Positions 56,701 through 64,000 of a DNA stretch of 64,000 bases are shown here, piece after piece. The stretch is from Caenorhabditis elegans. Its lineage: Eukaryota; Nematoda; Chromadorea; Rhabditida; Rhabditidae. The stretch spans positions 14,132,501-14,196,500 of the forward strand of contig NC_003280.10 of the NCBI RefSeq assembly GCF_000002985.6. Direction: 5' to 3'. The notes under the pieces are model-generated. The model saw only the letters and a program-made list of their open reading frames with translations. It searched no databases and was not told where the DNA came from. The translations under genes and the position numbers were made by a program. Positions within the stretch are counted from its first letter, which is position 1. Every line of letters begins with the position of its first letter.

Positions 56701-57150
56701 ACTCATTTGCGCGGGAATTTAAATTTAATTCGACCGTTTCTTTGGTTTAAAATTTGATAAATCATGAAAAATTTACAATTGTATCATTAAGGTCTATTTT
56801 ATGTCATTTAAGCCAAAATTTTTTTAAAAGAAACTCTATTCCACCTTTAAACAAATTGGAACTACCCTTAAAATATTTTGGCACCAATATTCAGAAGATT
56901 AAAAAAAATAAAAACTGTAGATATTTTGCAAGTTCATAGAAATACTTTGCGCTTTTAATGGAAATCAAAGAACCACAAAAATCGTTTACCACACAAATAA
57001 AATGTTTACGTTTTGCAGATTGAAGAACAAACGAAACTGTCTCGATTCGAGGAAGAAATGAAGGAGGAAAAGGAGGAAAAGAAGCGACAGGAAGAGGAAA
57101 AACGTGCCCGTCGGGAAAAATTCCTAGCCAGCAAATCCATCTTCCATTGA
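47765..57150 (+). CDS. EFHD/swiprosin-like EF-hand protein with long proline-rich N-terminus, eight exons, 687 aa
   Basis: Long form exons: 47765-47878, 48652-49125, 50396-51117, 51465-51534, 51607-51778, 55362-55573, 55626-55793 and 57019-57150 (688 codons). Residues 1-~460 are low complexity: poly-Asn (~60-70), poly-Pro blocks (PPPPPTSPP, IPPPPPPN, LPPPPPPK; profilin/SH3-type ligands), an acidic helix (SIEEEERRRKESEE). The C-terminal ~185 residues match EFHD1/2 (swiprosin): FSEFSRKQIQYFSGIFKKYD, EF-hand 1 DEDQDSYIDFNE, EF-hand 2 DEDQDGKISQRE, ASGELS, then a charged coiled coil (FEEEMKEEKEEKKRQEEEK). Vertebrate EFHD2 binds Ca2+ and F-actin, so a cytoskeletal role is a reasonable inference. 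The exon 4 donor is uncertain: AAG|GCATGT (GC-AG) keeps phase, while the nearby GT creates a stop. The clone name Y48B6A.6 would fit the gene order but I cannot verify it. Confidence 0.88.
47925..48030. repeat. GATCTACGATAATTGCGGG inverted pair
   Basis: GATCTACnnnAATTGCGGGAAT ... CCGCATTTTTTTGTAGATCA in intron 1 of the EFHD-like gene, with GCGTCTAGACG and TTAAGAGTG between. Same family as copies at 33997, 41682, 42009, 51160 and 54800. Confidence 0.75.
48035..48615 (-). mobile_element. ~580-bp CCGGCAA element with GGTGGGCGG inverted ends
   Basis: Left end AGTGGGCGGCAAACG and right end CCGCCCACC are inverted. Inside are satellite units (48055-48200), the conserved ~190-bp core in reverse (48215-48430: TATCGGCAAAATTGTGCACA, TGTTCCTACATTTATTTTGA, ATATCTAAAGAAAACGGG) and more satellite units (48430-48600). 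Confidence 0.8.
49404..49620. mobile_element. Short palindromic repeat (GTTATGACGG type)
   Basis: GACTAAAAATTGTCTGAAAA ... TTTCATAATGAAACTTCTTG ... AAAAAAAGTTATGACGGCTC is mirrored by GAGCCGCCATAACTTTTTT ... CAAGAAGTTTCATTATGAAA ... CAGACAATTTTTAGTCT. The arms are ~90 bp around a ~35-bp loop. Related single arms lie at 44750-45060, 45600-45680 and at the window's right edge (63925-64000). It sits in intron 2 of the EFHD-like gene. Confidence 0.85.
49965..50335 (-). mobile_element. CCGGCAA element with conserved core (third copy)
   Basis: Core in the same orientation as 48215: AATTGGCAAAATTGTACGCA, TGTTCCTACATAAATTTTGA and ATATCTAAAGAAAACGGG. It is followed by satellite units to 50335, just before exon 3 of the EFHD-like gene. 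The GGTGGGCGG terminus is not evident here. Confidence 0.75.
51130..51310. repeat. GTGATCTACCAAAAATGCGG inverted pair
   Basis: Intron 3 of the EFHD-like gene. The inverted ends extend outward through CGGTGTCAAAGTGTCCCATT and AATGGCACAGTTTGACACC, so this copy shows the full element, ~175 bp, ending GTGTCA...TGACAC. The interior has TTAAGAGCGTTCTGACGTCA. Confidence 0.8.
51895..52330 (-). repeat. CCGGCAA satellite array
   Basis: Intron 5 of the EFHD-like gene. Units are GGCAAATCGGCAAATTGCCGG plus AATTGAAAATTTCTGG. The array ends beside AAAAAGGCACAGTTTTAAGTGTTTCC, a fragment of the conserved core seen at 48360. Confidence 0.85.
52820..53495 (+). repeat. CCGGCAA satellite array, highly homogeneous
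   Basis: Units of ~38 bp: CAATTTGCCGATTTGCCGG plus AAATTTTCAATTCCGA. From 53215 to 53345 four consecutive units are identical, suggesting recent expansion. All plus frames are open because the unit contains no stop codon. Confidence 0.9.
54540..54730. promoter_or_regulatory. Twin CRE motifs upstream of the short-form start
   Basis: TGACGTCA occurs perfectly at 54617-54624 and 54643-54650, each in a nearly identical ATGACGTCATAAAATA context, separated by AGGGGGACCTG. The surrounding ~170 bp is unusually GC-rich and unique for this intron. It lies ~650 bp upstream of the internal ATG at 55279. Binding by CREB/ATF factors is inference. Confidence 0.45.
54770..54940. repeat. TTTGATCTACAAAAAATGCGG inverted pair
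   Basis: Same family as 33997, 41682, 42009, 47925 and 51130. It has GTGGTGCCAGGCTGTCCCATTACGG outside and AGTGACGTCAGCACG inside, and the right end (CCCGAATTTTTTGTGGAGCT) has a small insertion. Confidence 0.75.
55279..55306 (+). CDS. Alternative first coding exon of the EFHD-like gene (short isoform)
   Basis: ATG at 55279 follows a TTTCAG acceptor (ending 55274) by four bases, an SL1-style arrangement. The 28-nt exon encodes MFDENFSKFG and ends at G|GTAAGC, phase 1. This matches the 2-nt phase of exon 55362, giving a protein of 180 aa: MFDENFSKFGENVPLK... with both EF-hands and the coiled coil. That length is closer to vertebrate EFHD proteins than the 687-aa form. Confidence 0.75.
55794..57018. 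other. Last intron of the EFHD-like gene
   Basis: Contains several copies, in both orientations, of a repeat with GTCACTCATTTGCGCGGGAA (near 56262 reversed and 56698; another at 54325) joined to TTTAATTCGACCGTTTCTTT, plus GAACTATAATGACCGAATA motifs (56126). I see no exon. Confidence 0.6.
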
Positions 57151-57834
57151 TCAAAATCTTGTTGAACTCTATTAATTCCCAAAAAAAATCAAAATATCAG
57201 CCCAGCATAATCCATGAAAACTCAAAAGTTTAACTTTCACGAGATCCCCAGCCCCATGCCCCATCAAAAACCGTATTTATTTTCGTCATGTACAAGTTTC
57301 TCCACTTTGCTCATCATCCCGCTCATGTCTCATTTGATACGTAATATGACACGTAATAAAAATAATATGTTCCTATATGAGACGTTGTATTTTTTGTGTA
57401 TTTAGAACAGAAAATTTTAGCAACACGAAAAAGAGTTTTCAAAGAAAATAGTTTCCCGAGCCGCGACGCGACACGCAATGCGCCGTAAATCTATCCCAGA
57501 TATGGCCGAGCCAAAATGGCCTAGTTCGGCCTAAACTCTTCCAGTTCAATTTATGAGGGAAGCCAGAACCGCGTGAAAATGCAGAGCGTGATGTTAAAAA
57601 GTATGTACAAATATTTTCTGAAATCGATTCAGTTGAAAAAATTAAATTCGATTTTTTGAGTTTTTGAACTAGTTTTTGGTGATTTCGGGAAGGGCCTATT
57701 TCCAACATTTTCTGAAAAAAAAATAAATTTTTTGTTTTTTTCAAAACATTTGGAGCTTGGGAAGAAAAAATTGCTCATTAAAATGCATGCTTAGCCTCTA
57801 AAATTTTTTTCTTTAAGAATAAAATTTATATTTC
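57151..57834. other. 3' flank of the EFHD-like gene
   Basis: Downstream of the stop, 57180-57400 is repeat-poor and probably 3' UTR. A reverse copy of the GCGTCGCG dispersed repeat lies at 57455-57575 (GAGCCGCGACGCGACACGCA). No gene seen. Confidence 0.5.
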
Positions 57835-58685
57835 CCGCAATTCTGATTTCCGGTATTCGGCAATTCCGGAAATTGCCGGTTTATACAAAAAATATATACA
57901 AAAAGTATCAAATTTGTATTTCCGGCAATTCCAGCAGTTGCCGGTTTTGTAAATTTTCGAGAATCGGCAATTCCGGCAATTGCCCGTTTTGTGAATTTCC
58001 GGCACAATTCCGGCGATTACCGGTTTTATACAAAATGAATATACAAAAAGTATATACAAAAAGTATCAGATTTGTATTTCCGGCAATTCCGGCGATTTTT
58101 TTTTGTGACTTTTTGGGAACCGGCAGTTTTGGCAATCGCCGGTTTTGTGAATTTTCGGCAATCGGCAATTCCGGAAATTTCCGGTTTTATACAAAAAGAA
58201 TATACAAAAAGTATATACGAAAAAATATCAAATTTATATTTCCGGTAATGCCGGCAGTTGCCGGTTTTGTAAATTTTCGGGAATCGGCAATTCCGGCAAT
58301 TGCCGGTTTTGTGAATTTTCGGCAATCGGCAATTCCGGAAATCGCCGGTTTTATACAAAAAGAATATACAAAAATTATATACAAAAAGTATCAAATTTGT
58401 ATTTCCGGCGATTCCGGCAATTGCCGGTTTTGTAAATTTTCGAGAATCGGCAATTCCGGCAATTGCCGGTTTTGTGAATTTCCGGCACAATTCCGGCGAT
58501 TACCGGTTTTATACAAAATGAATCTACAAAAAGTATATACAAAAAGTATAAAATTTGTATTTCCGGCAATTCCGGCGATTTTTTTTGTGACTTGTTGAGA
58601 ACCGGCAATTTTGGCAAATACCGTTTTTGTGAATTTTTGGAAACCGGCAATTCCGGCAATTGCCGGTTTTGTGAACTTTAGAAAA
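57835..58685. repeat. CCGGCAATTGCCGG satellite with TATACAAAAAG spacer
   Basis: Distinct subfamily. AATTCCGGCAATTGCCGG joined to TTTTGTGAATTTTCGGCAATCGG alternates with TTTATACAAAAAGAATATAC and AAAAAGTATCAAATTTGTAT blocks. About five higher-order units of ~155-165 bp; 57910-58080 and 58390-58560 are close copies. Confidence 0.9.
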
Positions 58686-58979
58686 CAAATATTTTTAATG
58701 TTATCAGAAATTGCGGTCACAACAAAACTTCGATAGGTACAAGAAATTTCTCTCTTCAAAAAAAAAACACGAAAATGGCTATGAACCGGCCTAATTATAA
58801 ATAGAGTTGTAGTACAATGTACATTTTTTTTGTTGCAAAAACCCTGGAGCGTTCGGATGAAAAAAACCATTTCAACGCACTAAGTATTAGTCTGAAAAAG
58901 CTTACAAGAATTTGCAAGAATTTTCAATTTAACCCTGTACAACGTTCCGAATATATAATTTCCTCCCCATTCAGCAAAA

Positions 58980-59420
58980 ACAAATCAACAAGTCCACATA
59001 CACACATCTTGACACCTTCCCTGTTGGTGGGTGGATGCAAATGGGACGCCCGTCTTCGTCTTCGAGCACTAAAAGCCATCAGTAGTGGTCCGTCCGTTTT
59101 TCTCACACTAGTCCTTTCTCGTCTTCGCCCCCTTCGGCTCTAGCAGCTTTATTTCTTCTGTGTGTTTTTTTATTCATTCGCCGCTGCTCCTGCCTGTGCT
59201 CAATTTGTTGCACTACTAAAAAAGAGCACACGTCTCGCATGACAACACCTAATTCCGATGACATGAATGACAGGGAGAGAGTCCGTTTTCCGAAAATTTT
59301 TCATTTTTCTCCATCTATAACATTTGTCGGTTGGGTGGTCTTCCAATTAACACATTTCCTCGTCTGGCCCTTTGTAGACTGCATATCTAATTGACTAGAG
59401 CTCCTCGTGGAATTGTCGGT
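58980..59420. other. Unique, GC-richer intergenic patch
   Basis: Repeat-free, moderately GC-rich stretch bounded by repeats. It includes CACATACACACATCTTGACA and CGTCTTCGTCTTCGAGCA. No convincing reading frame, but the composition resembles functional noncoding DNA more than its surroundings. Confidence 0.35.
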
Positions 59421-59869
59421 GTTTGAGAGCACATTTTTTTAAATCTGAGCATGTAATGTTATAGCTGAAGTGCACTAATATTTGAGTTTGCAGTACACCC
59501 CTGCTGTATCTAGGTCCTAGATTCTAGGAAAGCTGAAACCAGGGAAATGCGGCATTTTTCCGGTAAATGCACAAAACTGGCTTATTTCAACTTGATGATC
59601 AAATTTTTTTGGTTTTAAATTAATATAGAAATGTAGAAAACGAGTTGTTTTACCTAAAAATTACATTTATTTTTGTTGAAAAGCTTGAAAAAGACCTCAA
59701 ATAGTGCCTGAAAGTTGCCGTTTTTTTTAGCAAATGGAAACTTTCAGGAACTTTCTGAGGTCATATTCCTTTTTCTATGTACATTAAAAAATCAATTTTT
59801 GGTTCAATAATAGGGATCTTTGGTACATTTTCGGCAAATTTTTTTTGGCCGTTCTTCAGTACCATAGTT

Positions 59870-60625
59870 TGGCGATTAAGGGAACTTCGGCAGTTGCCAA
59901 ACTTGCCGAGTGCCGGGAAGATTGAAAACCGGCAATTGCTGGAATTGCCGATTGCCGAATATTACCAAAACTGGCAATTGCCAAAATTGCCGATTGCCGG
60001 GAAGATTGAAAACCGGCAATTGCTAGAATTGCCGATTGCCGAATATTACCAAAACTGGCAATTGCCAAAATTGCCGATTGCCCGAAATATTGAAAACCGG
60101 CAATTGCCGAAATTGCCTATTGCCGGAAATATTAAAAACCGGCAATCGCTGAAATTTAGGCTATTTGGCTGATCTTGGCAATTACCGAAATTGCTGACTG
60201 CCGGAAATATTGAAAACCGGCAATTGCCGGAATTGCCAAAAATTTCCAAAACCGGCAATTGCCGGAATTGCCGATTGCCGATTATTACCAAAACCGGCAA
60301 TTGCCGGAATTGCCGGAATCGCCAAAAATTTCCAAAACCGGCAATTGCCGGAATTGCCGAGTGCCGATTATTACCAAAACCGGCAATTGCCGAAAATATT
60401 GAAAACCGGCAATTGTCGCAATTGCCAAAAAATTCCAAAACCGGCAATTACCGAAATTGCTGATTGCCGGGCATATTGAAAACCGGCAATTGCCGGAATT
60501 GCCGAGTGCAGGAAAGATTAAAAACCGGCAATTCCCAGAATTGCCGATTGCTGGAAATATTGAAAACCGGCAATTGCCGGAATTGCCAAAAATTTCCAAA
60601 ACCGGCAGTTGCCGAACCACCATCA
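59870..60625 (+). repeat. ACCGGCAATTGCCGGAATTGCC satellite
   Basis: About 17 units of ~40-45 bp: AAAACCGGCAATTGCCGG, AATTGCCGATTGCCG and GAAATATTG or ATTATTACC variants. Higher-order duplication is clear (59925-60010 versus 60005-60090; 60205-60310 versus 60310-60400). Related to 57835-58685 but without the TATACAAAAAG spacer. Confidence 0.9.
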
Positions 60626-61051
60626 TCTCTTAATTCTTCAATAGAAATTCCTTTCTCAAAGCGGGAAGATGAGAGAAAAATAGAAAAAAAACCGCTTCCG
60701 AATCCTCTCGAATTTCCAAATTTCCAGAAGAAAACAAACAGACACATTGAGAATTCACACATTGCTCGACGCGGCAATTCATCAAATTATTCATTTTTCC
60801 CCCATCTCACGTCCTTTGGATTCTCTTCGTCTGAATAATCCAAATAAATAATAACTGACCCCCGTCTTCTCATCATCATCTTCTTCTTTCCATTTGCTCT
60901 TCAGTTTTTGTGTGTGTATGTGTATGTGAATAGTTTTCCCACACCGATTTCAATTCTCTCCCACTCTTTTTAACCTCCCTTCAATGGATTTTCTATAAAT
61001 TCATATTCCTCTTGTACGGGTGGGCTCAATTTTGATTGCATTTCAAGTGTG

Positions 61052-61070
61052 CTCCCCCCCCCCCCCACAC
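61052..61070. repeat. Poly-C tract (~14 C)
   Basis: An uninterrupted run of about 14 C between GTGCTC and ACACGATC. Long G/C tracts in worms can form G-quadruplexes and are unstable without the DOG-1 helicase (established knowledge). Confidence 0.85.
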
Positions 61071-61447
61071 GATCAAAGTGAGTGTCTAAGGGTAAAAGGA
61101 CATACTTCTCAAGTGACAACAAAACAAATTGAATTGACAGGGTCCGCTTATAACCCTATTTGTTAGGTTTGCATATGTATAATTGATATCTTTTGTACAA
61201 ACATTTTGATATTTTCCATGAGGACTGTTTGTCAATAGTTTCACATTGGATTACTGTGTCTTTTAGGGCCAGGTTTAGGTAAATACAAATATGGAAAATT
61301 GTGAAAAAAATACTGCACCCGGTCTCGCCACGATACGAATTTACGCGAAAAGTCCTGTAATTTCAAATTTACGTTGATGCGGAATTTTAATTGATTTTTC
61401 ATATTTTTTGATAAAAAACATATTAATTTATATTTAAAAACTTAAAT

Positions 61448-61605
61448 CTTAACATATTTCTTAGGTTTAGGCTTAGACTTAGGCTTAGTCTTTGGCCTAG
61501 GCGTAAGCTTAGGCTTAGACTTAGGCGTATTCTTAGTCTTCGTCTTAGGTTTAGGCTTTCGCTTAGGCTCAGACTCAGGCTTAGGCATAGGCTTACGCTC
61601 GGAAA
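61448..61605. repeat. Degenerate interstitial telomere-like (TTAGGC)n tract
   Basis: About 25 degenerate hexamers, many exactly CTTAGG/TTAGGC, with variants TTAGAC, TTAGTC, TTCGTC and GTAAGC. Reading is ACTTAGGCTTAGTC, CTTAGGTTTAGGC and similar. TTAGGC is the nematode telomere repeat. The decay suggests an old insertion. Confidence 0.85.
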
Positions 61606-62414
61606 AAAATTGATAAATTTCCAGAAATTCCTTAAAATCCAGAAAAAATATGAAAAATAAAACCAGCAAAAATAAGACATTCAGTAGTCGGCCCAAAAAA
61701 TCCGCAAAAAATTGCATCTGAGCCTAACAATTTTTGCTTAAATTGACAAAAAACTTAAAAAATGTAACATCATTTTTCTAATAAAAAAAAACAATTTTCC
61801 AATATGCTAAAAGCATTACTTTCTCGATCAATGATTTGAAACTTGATTTTTCAAATTTTCAGATCATTTGTCTGCCAAAAAAAATGCCTGAACAATTTTC
61901 AAATTATCGATTTTCTGGTCAATTCTAGAGATTCAGAAAAATTATTTACGGGAAAAATTTCTAAAAATTTGATAAACCATGTTTTTATCAAATAACGAAG
62001 AAAAATTAATTTGGTAAATTGAGCTTTTTTGACATTTACTTCATATTAGGTTGTTGGGATAAAAACCCTTTGAAAATTGTTTCTATCATCTTCCCTTTTC
62101 ATTTAATCCAAGTCATTTGAATAAATAATTCCAAAAACCCGTATGACTTCTCTGCCTTCCTTGCTCATTGAATATTCCTCAACCCAAAAAAAAACTTGTT
62201 AAACCTGCACTTTTTCCCGGGCAAAAAAATCAACGTGCTCCGTCTGCTGTCGCATTCCTTCAAATTCGATTCAGTAGATGTTGAAACCTTTCGGCGGAAA
62301 ATCAAATCAAACCGCATTCGGTTCTCAATCAGTTCCCCATACTTCCCCGTTCAACGACTATACTACTGTAGATTGAAAATTGAGCTTTGAAAATTGAGAG
62401 TTTAGAGATGTGCT

Positions 62415-62745
62415 CTCTTTTTTCGCGAAGGCAAATTGGCGGAATAGAAATTTCCGGCAAATCGGCAAATCGGCAAATTGCCGGAATTGAAAATTTCCGG
62501 CAAATAGGCGAATAGGCAAATTGATGGTATTGAAATTTCCGGCAAATAGGAAAACCAGAAAAATGCCGGAATTAAACATTTTCAGCAAATCGGCAAATCG
62601 ACAAATTGCGGATTTGTCGATTTTGCCGAAAATTTTCGGCAAATTGCCGGAATTGAAAAATTCCGCCAATTCGGCAAACCGGCAATTTACCGAAAATAAA
62701 AATTTCCAGCAGTTCGGCAAACTGGAAATTTGCCAGTACATTACT
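62415..62745 (-). repeat. CCGGCAA satellite array
   Basis: About eight units of CGGCAAATTGCCGGAATTGA plus AAATTTCCGGCAAATCGG. No core or GGTGGGCGG terminus visible, so it is a truncated or array-only copy. Confidence 0.85.
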
Positions 62746-64000
62746 GTCCAAAAATATCCCCTTCTAGTTTTTCCATAGTTTTGCAAATTTTTCAATTTTA
62801 AGAAAGCAACTAGACATGCTATTAAAAAATGTTCAACTGACGTAGTATTGCTGGGGCATTGTCTATTAAGATACAGCGCCCGACACCTCGCGAGTACATT
62901 TTTGACGACTTTTCCAAAAATACTCATAATTCAAAAACAAGACCTTTCCCATTGAAAAAAGCTTCAGCAACAAAATTTTTGAGGCGTTTTGAAAAAACAC
63001 TTCAACAAAAAACTCGCGAGATGTCGGGTGCTTTATGTATTCCAGAAAAAGTTTACAAACTCACACACTACATGTTCCAACCAACCTACAAACCTCAAAA
63101 TCCTACTTTCAACTGATAAAAGTAACATCTAGGTTACTTGTGGCGGTGGCGGTGGCGGCAACAGTACTTCACACACACACAAGTAACGAGTATTTACCGT
63201 TCAATTTTCTCTGCGTCTGCTCTAATCCCATTCACTCTCCCACCCCAGTCTCTTAAGATTTTTGTGCAATGGCCATCCAAACAGATACACTTTTGGGGAG
63301 CTCCTCGTACCAAAAAGTTGTGCTCTTTTTCCTTTTCCTTGCAACAAATTTCATCCAACGCCTCACCGGACACCGTCTTTTGTTTTTTTTTTCGGTTTTC
63401 CAGAAAAGGATGATTTTTGTTGAAGTCTCTTGAATACGGATCTCTTCCTTCTGCTCTCTGGAATATTTGATTTGTGCATTTTTGCACATTCTCTTTCTCT
63501 TTTTTTTGTGACGCTTTCCCAAGGTCCCCCTACTTTTGCTCTTGCTATTTTCTGTTCCATTATCTTCAGCTCTCCTTGCTCCATTTCCCTAATTGACTCC
63601 AATCGGAATTTATAACATAATAACTGTACTACTCGTATAGTCCATTTTCGAAATTAAGTAGGTGTCATCTCTGAATTGAATGTGAATTGATTAATACCAA
63701 TTTTGTCTAATGGTATGCACTTTGTTGTGTGACAAGTCAGTAAGTCAGCTGACTCTTTTATAAAAATTAAACATACACATAGTAATACAACAATAGGAAT
63801 GAGAAAAAAGGAGTACTGCCAAGTATTAGCTTATTTTAAATTTTGTTCGAGAAGTCTAGAGTGAAGTTTCAAAATTTTTTCAGCAATTAAAAATAACCTC
63901 TCCATTTCCTCTTTTCTACAGCTTAAAGGTGGAGTACTGAAATTTAAGACTACCTTTTTAGGCCCAAAATGACCCAAAACTACCGAATTTTGTAATGAAA
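62746..64000. other. Intergenic DNA at the right edge
   Basis: No gene recognised. 63135-63180 has GGTGGCGGTGGCGG and a (CA) run. 63250-63600 is pyrimidine-rich, moderately unique sequence. From ~63925 the left arm of a GTTATGACGG-type palindrome begins (AAGGTGGAGTACTG ... CCAAAACTACCGAATTTTGT) and is cut by the window end. Confidence 0.5.

Overview
The window is Caenorhabditis DNA, almost certainly C. elegans chromosome II. AT-rich introns have TTTTCAG-type acceptors, palindromic repeats are dense, and the protein-coding genes match known worm genes in order: cacn-1, the BOP1 orthologue, rpl-43, xrn-2, eat-2, a REEP/MSP-domain gene and a long-form EFHD (swiprosin)-like gene. I reassembled every multi-exon gene by hand from splice sites and reading phase. 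All close in frame: cactin 657 aa, nested pseudokinase 367 aa, BOP1 674 aa, XRN-2 975 aa, EAT-2 474 aa, REEP/MSP 424 aa, EFHD-like 687 aa, transposase 883 aa.

Layout. 1-9.6 kb: cacn-1 on the minus strand in seven exons. A whole plus-strand CK1/TTBK-like pseudokinase gene sits in its largest intron. 9.7-11.5 kb: an 8-bp-TSD palindromic MITE, then a partial duplicate of the cacn-1 5' end fused to an unrelated 3' exon. 11.7-14.2 kb: a giant foldback element carrying an intron-containing gene fragment. 14.7-18.7 kb: an apparently intact DNA transposon with an 18-bp TIR and a PHD-finger transposase. 18.8-23.1 kb: BOP1 orthologue (minus) and rpl-43 (plus), head to head. 23.3-33.4 kb: xrn-2, whose introns hold a GC-AG splice site, a minisatellite, a 1.6-kb palindrome with a tRNA-like segment and TTA target duplication, and a 0.78-kb palindromic MITE. 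34.4-39.0 kb: eat-2 (minus), convergent with xrn-2, with a nested TIR element and TACTGTAGG-type intronic repeats. 40.4-42.7 kb: the REEP/MSP-domain gene (minus). 42.7-47.8 kb: repeats. 47.8-57.2 kb: the EFHD-like gene (plus), with a proline-rich long form and an apparent internal promoter for a short EF-hand form. 57.2-64 kb: no gene recognised; CCGGCAA satellites and a degenerate TTAGGC tract.

Functionally the housekeeping genes serve RNA and ribosome biology (cactin in splicing, BOP1 in 60S biogenesis, eL43 in the 60S subunit, XRN-2 in nuclear 5'-3' decay and termination). eat-2 is the pharyngeal nicotinic receptor subunit. The most unusual material is in the mobile elements. Three stand out: the palindrome with a tRNA-derived segment and a built-in empty-site comparison; the foldback that has picked up a spliced gene fragment; and the evidence that the CCGGCAA satellites belong to a larger element with a conserved core and GGTGGGCGG inverted ends.
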